DNA of 14,509 nt from Pseudomonadota bacterium (GTDB lineage: Bacteria; Pseudomonadota; Alphaproteobacteria; Rhizobiales; Devosiaceae). The notes under the pieces are model-generated. The model ran no database searches. It saw only the letters and a program-made list of their open reading frames with translations, and had not been told where the DNA came from. The stretch is taken from NCBI GenBank assembly GCA_023430705.1, contig JAEYZJ010000076.1:1-14509 (forward strand). Direction: 5' to 3'. The position numbers and the translations under genes are program-made. Below are positions 6,361-13,636 of the stretch, in pieces (the stretch's first letter is position 1; each line of letters starts with the position of its first letter).

Positions 6361-8328
6361 ATGAGCATCGAGCTGGGCCACTTCGCGCTCGTCCTTGCCT
6401 TCGCCATCTCGTCCATCTGCGCCATCATGGGGCTGATGTTCTGGAAGCGCCAGGTGGTGGCGGGCTACCTGCAGCAGGGCATGATCCTGCAGTTCCTGCT
6501 GGTGACGGCGGCCTTCGCGGTGCTGATCCAGGCCTTCGTCACCTCGGACTTCTCGCTCAAGCTCGCGGCCGACCACGCCAACGCGGCGCAGCCGCTGCTC
6601 TACAAGGTCACGGCCGTGTGGGGGAACCACGAGGGCTCGATGGTCCTGTGGGTGCTGATCCTCGTGTTGATGGGAGCAGGGGTCGCCGCCTTCGCGCGCA
6701 ACCTGCCCAAGGACCTGCTTTCGCTGGTGCTGGCGATGCAGAGCCTCCTGGCCGCCGCCTTCCTCGGCTTCACGCTCTTCACCTCCAACCCTTTCGTTCG
6801 CCTCGCGCCGGCCCCGTTCGAAGGCCAGGACCTCAACCCGGTCCTGCAGGACATCGGGCTCGCGATCCATCCGCCGCTGCTCTACATCGGCTATGTCGGC
6901 TTCTCGGTCTGCTTCAGCTTCGCAATCGCGGCGCTGGTCTCGGGCCGGATCGACGCCGCCTGGGCCCGCTGGGTCCGCCCCTGGACGCTGGTGAGCTGGT
7001 GCTTCCTCACGCTCGGCATCGCCATGGGCTCGTACTGGGCCTACTATGAACTCGGCTGGGGCGGCTGGTGGTTCTGGGACCCGGTCGAGAACGCCAGCTT
7101 CATGCCCTGGCTAGCGGGCACGGCCCTGCTCCATTCGGCGCTGGTGATGGAAAAGCGCAACGCGCTGAAGATCTGGACCATCTTCCTGGCCATCATCACC
7201 TTCTCGCTGAGCCTGCTCGGCACCTTCATGGTGCGCTCGGGCATCCTGACCTCGGTGCATACCTTCGCCACCGATCCCACGCGCGGCATGGTGATCCTCG
7301 CGCTGCTCGCCGCATTCATCGGCGGCGCCTTCGCGCTCTTTGCCTTCCGGGCCTCGACGCTGCGGGCCGGCGGCCTGTTCGCGCCGATCAGCCGCGAGGG
7401 CTGGCTCATCCTCAACAACCTCTTCCTCGCCTCGGCAACGGTGGCGGTGCTGGTGGGCACGCTCTATCCGCTGCTGCTCGAAGCGGTGACCGGCGAGACG
7501 ATCTCGGTGGGTGCGCCGTTCTTCAACCTCACCTTCGGGGCCATCATGGCGCCGCTGCTCATCATCCTGCCCTTCGGACCCTTCCTCCCGTGGAAGCGCG
7601 GCGACCTGATCGCCGTCACGCAGCGGCTGGCGGGCGCGGCGGGGCTCGCGCTGTTCGCGACGGTGCTCTGCTTCGCGCTCACCGGGGCCGAGGTCTCGCT
7701 GGCCCCGCTCGGGCTGCTGCTCGGCTTCTGGGTCGCCTTCGGGGCGCTGGCCGAACTGATCGACCGGGCAAAGTTCTTCCGCACCGACGTCGTCACCTCG
7801 TTCAGACGCCTGTTCGGCCTGCCGCGCACGGCCTGGGCCACCGCGCTCGCCCATTTCGGGCTCGGCATCACCGTCATCGGCATCGTCGCCGCCAGCGCCT
7901 GGCAGTCCGAGCTCATCACCACGATGTCGCCGGGCCAGGGCGTGGTGATCGCCGACCATCAGGTGACGCTCGATGGCATCGAGCATGTCGAGGGCCCGAA
8001 CTTCATCTCCGATACGGCCCGCTTTTCCGTGCGTGCGCCGGGAGGCGGCGTGCGCCAGCTGACGCCGGAGCGGCGCATCTACCGCCAGAGCGGCCAGCCC
8101 ACGACCGAGGCCGCGATCGAGACCTACGGCTTCAGCCAGCTCTACCTGCAACTCGGCGAGCCGCAGGCGGACGGCAGGTCGGTGGTGCGGCTCTGGTACA
8201 AGCCCTACGTGACGCTGATCTGGCTCGGCTGCCTCGTCATGGCCGGAGCCGGCTTCCTGTCGCTGAGCTATCGTCGCCTGCGGGTCGGGGCGCCGCAGCC
8301 GGCGGCCAGCCGGATGGTCGCCGAATGA
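6361..8328 (+). CDS. ccmF: Haem lyase subunit CcmF (CycK)
   Basis: CcmF reduces CcmE-bound haem and, with CcmH and CcmI, forms the thioether bonds to apocytochrome c at the periplasmic face of the inner membrane. The 655-aa length is normal for the family, with many membrane helices throughout. The WWD haem-handling signature is intact at about 232-250 (GWGGWWFWDPVENASFMPWL). Family histidines are recognisable: His170 (LAIHPPLLYIGYVG) and His300 (SVHTFATDP) as the two periplasmic ligands, and His258 (LLHSALV) and His498 (ALAHFGLGI) in membrane helices. WGNHEGSM at 87-94 is also characteristic. A soluble periplasmic stretch at about 515-615 precedes the last helix. The stop overlaps the ccmH start (ATGA). 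Many family members are followed by ccmG, which is absent here. Confidence 0.97.
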   Translation: MSIELGHFALVLAFAISSICAIMGLMFWKRQVVAGYLQQGMILQFLLVTAAFAVLIQAFVTSDFSLKLAADHANAAQPLLYKVTAVWGNHEGSMVLWVLILVLMGAGVAAFARNLPKDLLSLVLAMQSLLAAAFLGFTLFTSNPFVRLAPAPFEGQDLNPVLQDIGLAIHPPLLYIGYVGFSVCFSFAIAALVSGRIDAAWARWVRPWTLVSWCFLTLGIAMGSYWAYYELGWGGWWFWDPVENASFMPWLAGTALLHSALVMEKRNALKIWTIFLAIITFSLSLLGTFMVRSGILTSVHTFATDPTRGMVILALLAAFIGGAFALFAFRASTLRAGGLFAPISREGWLILNNLFLASATVAVLVGTLYPLLLEAVTGETISVGAPFFNLTFGAIMAPLLIILPFGPFLPWKRGDLIAVTQRLAGAAGLALFATVLCFALTGAEVSLAPLGLLLGFWVAFGALAELIDRAKFFRTDVVTSFRRLFGLPRTAWATALAHFGLGITVIGIVAASAWQSELITTMSPGQGVVIADHQVTLDGIEHVEGPNFISDTARFSVRAPGGGVRQLTPERRIYRQSGQPTTEAAIETYGFSQLYLQLGEPQADGRSVVRLWYKPYVTLIWLGCLVMAGAGFLSLSYRRLRVGAPQPAASRMVAE

Positions 8329-8777
8329 GGCTGCTGCTCGCCCTGCTGATGCTGTTCTCGCTGAGCGCGCCGGCGCTCGCGGTGCGGCCGGACGAGATGC
8401 TGGCGGACCCCGCGCTCGAGGCCCGCGCCCGGGCCATCTCGGCGGGGCTGCGCTGCCTCGTGTGCCAGAACCAGTCGATCGACGACTCCGACGCCGACCT
8501 CGCCCACGACCTGCGCGTCATCGTGCGCGAGCGGATCGCCGCGGGCGATACCGACGACGAGGTGCGCGACTATCTCGTCGCCCGCTATGGGGAATACGTG
8601 CTGCTGAACCCCGTGCTGGCGCCGCACACGATCCTGCTCTGGGTGGCGGCGCCGGTCGCGCTGCTGCTCGGTGGCGTCGCGGTGTTCGTCGCCGCGCGCC
8701 GCAGGCGCGATGTCCACACCGAGGAGGAAGCGCTGACCGCTGCGGAGCGCAAGGCTCTCGAGGAACTCGGAAGATAG
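8325..8777 (+). CDS. ccmH: Cytochrome c maturation thiol protein CcmH (CycL)
   Basis: CcmH reduces or holds the cysteines of the apocytochrome CXXCH motif and acts with CcmF in haem attachment. The product is 150 aa, the short form without a fused CcmI-like TPR domain. It has a signal peptide (residues 1-19, cleavage near PALA-VRPDE), the redox motif LRCLVCQNQSI with Cys44 and Cys47, a three-helix periplasmic domain, and a membrane anchor at about 102-124 followed by arginines and a short cytoplasmic tail. The start ATG at 8325 overlaps the ccmF stop by four bases. The same frame stays open upstream through ccmF, but that extension is a shadow reading with R/P/H-rich composition. It is the last gene of the ccm operon, with a hairpin just after the stop. 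Confidence 0.95.
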   Translation: MRLLLALLMLFSLSAPALAVRPDEMLADPALEARARAISAGLRCLVCQNQSIDDSDADLAHDLRVIVRERIAAGDTDDEVRDYLVARYGEYVLLNPVLAPHTILLWVAAPVALLLGGVAVFVAARRRRDVHTEEEALTAAERKALEELGR

Positions 8778-8790
8778 GCCCTGCAAGGGC
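8778..8790 (+). terminator. Short hairpin at the end of the ccm operon
   Basis: GCCCT pairs with AGGGC around GCA, starting on the base after the ccmH stop. There is no T-run, so it is a weak terminator candidate. A larger hairpin follows at 8797-8838. Confidence 0.35.
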
Positions 8791-8796
8791 ATAGGA

Positions 8797-8838
8797 GCGG
8801 ATAGCCGAACGGTTCATGCAAGTGCGGCCCATATCCGC
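8797..8838 (+). other. Stem-loop in the ccmH-degP gap
   Basis: GCGGATA (8797-8803) is perfectly complementary to TATCCGC (8832-8838). GCCG (8804-8807) then pairs with CGGC (8825-8828), leaving a 3-base bulge and a 17-nt loop. It may help end ccm transcription or shape the degP leader. The rest of the 166-bp gap holds no ORF. GATAAT at 8859-8864 resembles a -10, but no matching -35 is evident. Confidence 0.35.
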
Positions 8839-8931
8839 AACCCGACGGCAACATTACCGATAATTAACGACGGCGACACGCTGCAGAAAGGGGCGGCTCT
8901 CCATATCTGAAGGCCATCGAGTGCCTGACTG

Positions 8932-8937
8932 AAGGAG
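8932..8937 (+). promoter_or_regulatory. Ribosome binding site of the DegP-type gene
   Basis: AAGGAG lies six bases before the ATG at 8944, the strongest Shine-Dalgarno match in the window. It fixes the start and suggests high expression. Confidence 0.8.
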
Positions 8938-8943
8938 ATAAGC

Positions 8944-10491
8944 ATGCGCTCTATTCTGAATCCCCGCGCCCGACGCTGGATCGGGGCGTCTGCCCTCGCC
9001 ATTCTTGCGGGCCTCGGTGGCGGCACCGCCTTCGTTGCTGCGACTGCCCCTTCGACTGCCCAGAGCGCCAAGGTGCTCCCGGCTGCGCAGATCACCCCTC
9101 CTGCCGTCACCAACGCTCCCAACTTCGCCGACCTCGTCGAGGCCGTGAAGCCGGCCGTTGTCTCGATCATCGTCGAGGGTGCGGAGTCGGATCAGCGCCA
9201 GCTCCAGCGCGGCGGTCGCCAGTTCCAGTTCAACTTCCCCGACCTGCCCGACGACCATCCGTTCAAGGATTTCTTCGACCAGTTCGGCAATGACTTCGGT
9301 CAGGGCGGACCCGGCCAGCAGTCCACGCCGCGCAAGTTCATGGCGGCCGGTTCCGGCTTCGTCATCTCCGGCGACGGCTACATCGTGACCAACAACCACG
9401 TCGTGGACAAGGCCGACAAGGTGACCGTGGCCTTCGAGGACGGCACCGAGATGCAGGCCGAGGTCGTCGGCACCGATGAAAAGACCGACCTCGCAGTGGT
9501 CAAGCTCGAGGGTGTGACCGACCTGCCGTTCGTCAAGCTCTCCGATACCGAGCCCCGCGTCGGCGAGTGGGTCGTCGCCGTCGGTAATCCGTTCGGGCTC
9601 GGCGGCACCGTCACCGCCGGCATCATCTCCGCCCGCGGCCGCGATATCCAGGGCTCGTCCTACGGCGATTTCCTGCAGATCGACGCGGCGGTCAACACCG
9701 GCAACTCCGGTGGCCCCGACTTCAACATGCAGGGCGAAGTCGTCGGCGTGAACACGGCCATCTTCTCGCCCAACGGCGGCAATGTCGGCATCGCGTTCGC
9801 CATCCCGGCCAGCGTCGTCAAGCAGGTCACCACCCAGCTCATCGAGAGCGGCAGCGTGACCCGCGGCTTCCTCGGCGTCGGTATCCAGGACGTGAACCGT
9901 GACATCGCGGACAGCGTCGGCCTGCCGAGCCCCTCTGGCGCCCTCGTCACCGAGCCCAGCCAGGACGGCCCCGCCGACAAGGCCGGTGTGAAGTCGGGCG
10001 ACGTGATCACCGCCGTCGACGGCGAGGCGATCAGCAATGCGCTCGACCTCAGCCGCACCATCGCCGGCAAGAACCCCGGCACCACGGTCGAACTGACCAT
10101 CTGGCGCGACGGCGCCGAGCAGAAGATCTCGGTTGAACTCGGCAAGCTGGACGAGACCCAGGTCACCGAGAACGACCAGCAGTCCCAGCCCGCGCAGCCG
10201 GCCGAGCCCGAGCCTGCCGCGACCAGCGTCGGCCTGACGCTGGTTCCGAACAGCGACGGCCAGGGCCTGCTGATCCAGAACGTCGACCCGAACTCGGCGG
10301 CGGCCGAGAAGGGCCTCGCCGTGGGTGACTCCATCCTCGAGGTGAACAACACCCCCGTGTCCTCGGTGCAGGAGTTCGAGAGCGCCATCCAGGCGGTCAA
10401 GGACGCCGGCCGCAACACGGCCCTCGTCAAGGCCCAGCGTGACGGCAACACCCGCTTCGTCGGGTTGCCGCTCCAGTCCGGCAACCAGTAA
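8944..10491 (+). CDS. degP: Periplasmic serine protease/chaperone, DegP/HtrA (Do) family
   Basis: HtrA proteases degrade or refold damaged envelope proteins. The 515-aa product has a basic N-terminus and a hydrophobic signal segment (about 12-34). An extended loop follows (about 80-130, rich in Gln, Phe and Gly), then the trypsin-like domain with His152 (TNNHVVD), Asp182 (KTDLAVVKL) and Ser255 (NTGNSGGP). Two PDZ domains follow: one at about 300-398 (GFLGVGIQDV; KAGVKSGDVITAVDG) and one at about 425-510 (KGLAVGDSILEVNNTPV), joined by a Gln/Pro/Glu-rich linker at 410-427. This is the full DegP layout. Asp259 directly after GNSGGP is unusual, as a hydrophobic or small residue is usual there. 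An arginine pair precedes the signal core, but a Tat motif is not clear. It is single-gene, with its own strong ribosome site and a terminator-like hairpin after it. DegP versus DegQ cannot be separated. Confidence 0.93.
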   Translation: MRSILNPRARRWIGASALAILAGLGGGTAFVAATAPSTAQSAKVLPAAQITPPAVTNAPNFADLVEAVKPAVVSIIVEGAESDQRQLQRGGRQFQFNFPDLPDDHPFKDFFDQFGNDFGQGGPGQQSTPRKFMAAGSGFVISGDGYIVTNNHVVDKADKVTVAFEDGTEMQAEVVGTDEKTDLAVVKLEGVTDLPFVKLSDTEPRVGEWVVAVGNPFGLGGTVTAGIISARGRDIQGSSYGDFLQIDAAVNTGNSGGPDFNMQGEVVGVNTAIFSPNGGNVGIAFAIPASVVKQVTTQLIESGSVTRGFLGVGIQDVNRDIADSVGLPSPSGALVTEPSQDGPADKAGVKSGDVITAVDGEAISNALDLSRTIAGKNPGTTVELTIWRDGAEQKISVELGKLDETQVTENDQQSQPAQPAEPEPAATSVGLTLVPNSDGQGLLIQNVDPNSAAAEKGLAVGDSILEVNNTPVSSVQEFESAIQAVKDAGRNTALVKAQRDGNTRFVGLPLQSGNQ

Positions 10492-10499
10492 CGGCATCC

Positions 10500-10527
10500 G
10501 GTCCCGGGGCAGCGATGTCCCGGGACC
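10500..10527 (+). terminator. Terminator-like hairpin after degP
   Basis: GGTCCCGGG is perfectly complementary to CCCGGGACC (9 bp) with a 10-nt loop, starting 9 nt after the degP stop. This is the most stable hairpin following a gene in the window. It lacks a T-run (ATCTACG follows). Confidence 0.6.
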
Positions 10528-10533
10528 ATCTAC

Positions 10534-10610
10534 GAATGGCGAGCGATGAGTGGTGGCCGGGACGGACTGCAGCCCCCCATTCACTATTCACCTTTCCCCA
10601 TTCAGAATGT
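10534..10610. repeat. Degenerate 7-bp repeats in two opposed arms upstream of the response regulator
   Basis: The left arm reads GAATGGC, GAGCGAT, GAGTGGT (10534-10554), each unit starting with GA. The right arm reads CCCATTC, ACTATTC, ACCTTTC, CCCATTC (10576-10603), each ending in TTC. On the other strand the right arm becomes GAATGGG, GAAAGGT, GAATAGT, GAATGGG, so the arms are inverted copies of one GAA-led heptad. Pairing of the arms is imperfect, with several G-T pairs, across a 21-bp spacer. CATTC-A-GAATG at 10599-10609 is a small perfect dyad at the right end. The block lies between the degP hairpin and the response regulator start at 10630, and it may be an intergenic repeat element, a regulator site or a leader structure. 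Confidence 0.55.
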
Positions 10611-10629
10611 TCCGAGTGGGGCCGGTGAC

Positions 10630-11301
10630 ATGAAGATTCTCCTGATCGAAGACGACCGCGAGGCGGCGAGCTACCTGATCCAGGCGCTCGACGAGGCCGG
10701 CCACGTGACGCACCACGCCGCCGACGGCGAGACCGGCTACGCCATGGCCTCGTCCATGGACTACGACGTGCTGGTGGTGGACCGCATGCTGCCGCGCCGG
10801 GAGGGCCTGTCCATCATCGAGAGCCTGCGAGCCGAGGACAACCATACGCCGGTGCTGATCCTTTCCGCCCTCGGCGAGGTCGACGACCGCGTGACCGGCC
10901 TGCGCGCCGGCGGCGACGATTACCTGGTCAAGCCCTACGCCTTCAGCGAACTGCTGGCCCGCATCGAGGTGCTGGCCCGCCGCTCCTCGCCGGCCGAGGC
11001 GGCCACCAGCTACGATGTCGGGGGACTGCACCTCGACCGATTGTCGCGCAAGGTCGAGCGCGACGGCGAGCCGATCCTGCTGCAGCCGCGCGAGTTCCGG
11101 CTGCTCGAGTACCTGATGAAGAACGCCGGCAAGGTCGTGACCCGCACGATGCTGCTCGAGAACGTGTGGGACTATCACTTCGACCCGCAGACCAACGTGA
11201 TCGACGTGCACATGTCGCGGCTGCGCGCCAAGATCGACAAGGGCCACGCCAACCCGCTGCTGCACACCATCCGCGGCGCCGGCTACATGATCCGCGACTG
11301 A
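10630..11301 (+). CDS. Response regulator, OmpR/PhoB family
   Basis: This DNA-binding regulator is activated by phosphorylation, presumably by the kinase encoded next. The 223-aa protein begins with the receiver domain (1-115), with acidic pair Asp8-Asp9, phospho-acceptor Asp51 (LVVDRMLP), Ser79 (ILSALGE) in the switch position and Lys101 (LVKPY). A winged-helix effector domain follows at about 128-223, with LLQPREFRLLEYLMKNAGKV and the recognition region VIDVHMSRLRAKI. The start ATG at 10630 gives the standard MKILLIEDD opening. Reading from an in-frame ATG at 10546 would add 28 unlikely residues translated through the heptad repeats. The ribosome site is weak (GTGGGG at 10616-10621). The stop is two bases from the kinase start. 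Position between degP and glnE matches a two-component pair seen in rhizobial genomes, but target genes are unknown. Confidence 0.93.
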   Translation: MKILLIEDDREAASYLIQALDEAGHVTHHAADGETGYAMASSMDYDVLVVDRMLPRREGLSIIESLRAEDNHTPVLILSALGEVDDRVTGLRAGGDDYLVKPYAFSELLARIEVLARRSSPAEAATSYDVGGLHLDRLSRKVERDGEPILLQPREFRLLEYLMKNAGKVVTRTMLLENVWDYHFDPQTNVIDVHMSRLRAKIDKGHANPLLHTIRGAGYMIRD

Positions 11302-11303
11302 CG

Positions 11304-12698
11304 ATGTTCAGGCTCTCCCAGCTCTGGCGCACGACGACGGTGCGCCTCACCGCCCTGTTCATGGTGATCTTCGTGATCTTCGCGGTCGGGCTGATGGGCC
11401 TGATCTTCTGGCAGACCTCGATGCAGCTGCAACGCCAGCAGACCGACGCCATCGACCGCGAGGCGGCGCAGCTGACCAAGCTCGACAGCGAGGGCGGCTT
11501 TCGCGCCACCATCCTCGCCGTGCAGCGGCTGGCGACGCTTCCGGGCCCGGGCATCTACTATCTGGCCGATCCGAGCGGGCAGCTGATCGTCGGCAACGTC
11601 ACGGACCTGCCGGCCGAGGTGGTGGCCGAGGCCGGCACCTATGCCTTCAACTACACCCGGCCGCGGCCCTTCGACGAGGAGGGTGCGGCGCAGCGCCAGG
11701 GCAACGCCGTGGTGCGCAGCGAGCGGCTGCCGAGCGGGCTGATCCTCGTCGTCGGCCGCGACGTCGTGGAGCGCCGGGGCTTCACCGCCATCGTCTTCCA
11801 GTGGTTCGCGCTGGGAGTCGGCGGGATCCTCGTCTGCTCGCTCATCGCGGGCGTGCTGACTTCGGTGCGGGTGCTGCGCCGGATCGACACGATCTCCTCC
11901 ACCTCCAACAAGATCATGGCCGGCGACCTGAGCGAGCGCGTGCCCGTCACCGGCCGCAACGACGAGTTCGACGCCCTCGCCACCAACCTCAACGCCATGC
12001 TCGACCGCATCGAGAAGCTGATGCAGGGCATGAAGGAGGTCACCGACAACGTCGCCCACGACCTCAAGACGCCGCTGACGCGCATGCGCAACAAGGCGGA
12101 GGCGGCGCTGCGGGGCAACCACGACGAGGAGGCGCGGCGCGAAGCGCTCGAGACGACGATCGAGGAGAGCGACCGGCTGATCAGGACCTTCAACGCGCTG
12201 CTGATGATCACCCGCGCCGAGGCCGGCACTCCTTCCGGGGCACTCAGCGAGATCGACCTCAGCGCCGTCGTCACGGACGTCGTCGAGCTCTACGGCCCGC
12301 TGGCCGAGGACGAGGGGCTGACGCTCGAGAGCGATATCGAGCAGGGCATCCGCACGCGCGGCAATCGCGAGCTGCTGGGGCAGGCGCTGGTCAACCTCAT
12401 CGAGAACGCGCTGAAGTACCACGAACCTGTCGAGGGCAGGGCGGGCCTGATCAGAGTGAGCCTGAAGGCGGCGGGCAGCCGCGTGCTGATCACCGTGGCG
12501 GACAACGGCCCGGGTATCCCGGAAGCCGATCGCGAGCGCGTGGTCGAGCGCTTCGTCCGGCTGGAGAAGAGCCGGACCGAACCCGGCTCCGGCCTTGGCC
12601 TGTCGCTGGTCGCCGCCGTCGCGCAACTGCACAGGGGCGAACTCAGGCTGGAGGACAACACCCCCGGCGTGCGGGCCATCATCGACCTGCCGGCGTAG
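11304..12698 (+). CDS. Membrane sensor histidine kinase with HAMP domain
   Basis: This is the partner of the response regulator just upstream (2-bp gap, probably translationally coupled). The 464-aa protein has membrane helices at about 16-37 and 162-186 enclosing a periplasmic sensor of some 125 residues with no recognised fold. A HAMP linker follows (about 187-240), then the dimerisation domain with phospho-acceptor His252 in NVAHDLKTPLTRMR, and the ATP-binding domain. The latter has the N box (VNLIENALKYH, 363-373), G1 box (DNGPGIPE, 400-407), and G2 box (GSGLGLSLV, 428-436). All catalytic motifs are intact. The start is the ATG at 11304 (MFRLSQLWRTTTVRLT). The open frame upstream of it overlaps the regulator gene in another frame and is not coding. 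The periplasmic sensor suggests an envelope or external signal. Confidence 0.93.
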   Translation: MFRLSQLWRTTTVRLTALFMVIFVIFAVGLMGLIFWQTSMQLQRQQTDAIDREAAQLTKLDSEGGFRATILAVQRLATLPGPGIYYLADPSGQLIVGNVTDLPAEVVAEAGTYAFNYTRPRPFDEEGAAQRQGNAVVRSERLPSGLILVVGRDVVERRGFTAIVFQWFALGVGGILVCSLIAGVLTSVRVLRRIDTISSTSNKIMAGDLSERVPVTGRNDEFDALATNLNAMLDRIEKLMQGMKEVTDNVAHDLKTPLTRMRNKAEAALRGNHDEEARREALETTIEESDRLIRTFNALLMITRAEAGTPSGALSEIDLSAVVTDVVELYGPLAEDEGLTLESDIEQGIRTRGNRELLGQALVNLIENALKYHEPVEGRAGLIRVSLKAAGSRVLITVADNGPGIPEADRERVVERFVRLEKSRTEPGSGLGLSLVAAVAQLHRGELRLEDNTPGVRAIIDLPA

Positions 12699-12711
12699 GG
12701 CGCGCATCTGA

Positions 12712-12727
12712 GGGAGGGTTCCCTCCC
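12712..12727 (+). terminator. Hairpin after the two-component operon
   Basis: GGGAGGG-TT-CCCTCCC is a perfect inverted repeat, in practice a 6-bp stem with a GTTC loop, starting 14 nt after the kinase stop. There is no T-run. It probably ends the regulator-kinase transcript. Confidence 0.45.
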
Positions 12728-12801
12728 GTGTGCTGCAAACTCCTCGCAATTTGTGCCAGCCGCGTAAACTACTGGAGAGGGGACGCGTGCCATGACGCGG
12801 C

Positions 12802-13008
12802 ATGACCACGTTTCTAGTTCACATGCCCGCCGAGGACCTGCACCGGCTCTCCATGTTCAACCCGGGCGCCGTGCAGCGCGTGCCCGCCCCACAGCTGGTG
12901 AGCCTCCGGCCGGACCGGGCCATCACCATGATCCGCGCCTCGTTCCGCACCATCGGCAAGATGGCCAAGATGTTCCCGGACTGGCGCTTCCAGGCCCTGC
13001 TGGGCTGA
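12802..13008 (+). CDS. Small protein of unknown function, 68 aa
   Basis: The frame looks coding because nearly all codons end in G or C, and the residue mix is balanced (seven Met, four Phe, one Trp). The overlapping reading from 12792 is Pro/Arg/His-rich and shadow-like. An in-frame TGA at 12793-12795 limits the start to the ATG at 12802 or a later one. The GGAGAGGGG at 12773-12781 is about 20 bases away, too far for normal initiation at 12802, so the start remains uncertain. The protein has no signal peptide, membrane helix or cysteine. The middle (VQRVPAPQLVSLRPDRAITM) and the helical, basic C-terminus (FRTIGKMAKMFPDWRFQALLG) match nothing I know. It is flanked by the kinase hairpin on the left and is convergent with the secreted-protein gene on the right (13-bp gap). 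Confidence 0.55.
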   Translation: MTTFLVHMPAEDLHRLSMFNPGAVQRVPAPQLVSLRPDRAITMIRASFRTIGKMAKMFPDWRFQALLG

Positions 13009-13021
13009 CCCTCGGACCGGG

Positions 13022-13636
13022 CTAGTGGGCGGTGGGCACGGAGGTTTCGCCCACGCCGACGCCGCTGACCTTGCCGCCCTTGAGGATGTAGCCGATGTAC
13101 TGGGCGATGTCCGAATAGCCGCCGGCACGGTCGGCGCGGTATGCCGCCCGGCTGCCCGGGACTGCGCCGAAGCTGGCCTTGAGTTCTGCGGCCGGCGCGC
13201 CGATGCCCGGGATGCCGAAATCGGGCATGGGCAGGCCGGCCGGTGCGGGGTCGCAGGCCTTGCTCGGCCTGCCGGCCTCGGCCGCGACCATCATCACGAA
13301 TTCGTAGCCGCCCAGTGCGTTCGAAATGAACCACACGTTGCCCGCATCGGCGCCATAGCAGAGCCAGTCGGCGCGGCCGGCGCCGTCGCCCGACGTCTGT
13401 ATCGTGCCGCCGAGGGCCTGCTGCACGTCGCGCAGCCTGGTCCGCTGCAGCGTCACCTTGAGCGCGCCCACGCCGATCGAGGTGACCGGGGCCTTGTCGA
13501 GATTGGCCTTGGCGAAGTTGAAGGTGTTCCCGAAGATGGCCTGGCCCATGCCTCCCAGGGAGGCAGCGGAGGCAGCGGAGGCCGGGAGGGCGCTGAGGAG
13601 GAGGGCGACGAGAAGGACTGCACGACGGTGACGCAT
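13022..13636 (-). CDS. Secreted protein of unknown function, 204 aa
   Basis: The product starts MRHRRAVLLVALLLSALPAS, a basic N-region plus hydrophobic core, with probable signal cleavage in the following Ala/Ser stretch (about 20-26). The mature part has two cysteines (Cys93 in WLCYG, Cys128 in SKACDP) that could form a disulfide. Segments include VGALKVTLQRTRLRDVQQALGG and WFISNALGGYEFVMMVAAEA, then a Gly/Pro-rich stretch (LPMPDFGIPGIGAPAAE) and a C-terminal YSDIAQYIGYILKGGKVSGVGVGE. The central part reads like an alternating-strand domain. I do not recognise the family. The start is the ATG at 13634-13636. The frame is open farther upstream, but that would bury the signal peptide and run antisense to glnE. 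It is divergent from glnE and convergent with the 68-aa gene, so it stands alone. Confidence 0.8.
   Translation of the reverse strand: MRHRRAVLLVALLLSALPASAASAASLGGMGQAIFGNTFNFAKANLDKAPVTSIGVGALKVTLQRTRLRDVQQALGGTIQTSGDGAGRADWLCYGADAGNVWFISNALGGYEFVMMVAAEAGRPSKACDPAPAGLPMPDFGIPGIGAPAAELKASFGAVPGSRAAYRADRAGGYSDIAQYIGYILKGGKVSGVGVGETSVPTAH

Noticed and set aside
5803..6870. A 355-aa minus-strand open frame opposite ccmE and ccmF
   Set aside because: It spans two real genes and has a low-complexity charged composition, so it is a shadow.
8854..10584. A 576-aa minus-strand open frame opposite degP
   Set aside because: It exactly mirrors degP codons and shows the Asp/Gly/Leu/Val-rich pattern of an antisense reading. 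No ribosome site or motif was seen.
10534..10610. CRISPR array
   Set aside because: The units are 7 bp, contiguous and without unique spacers, so they are not CRISPR repeats.
11283..12809. A 508-aa minus-strand open frame opposite the histidine kinase
   Set aside because: It is His/Arg/Asp-rich without domains, while the plus strand has every kinase motif.
12792..13025. A 77-aa frame with a better-placed ribosome site than the 68-aa ORF
   Set aside because: The GGAG lies at good spacing, but the peptide is Pro/Arg/His-rich and its third positions are not G/C-biased like its neighbours. The frame at 12802 looks coding.
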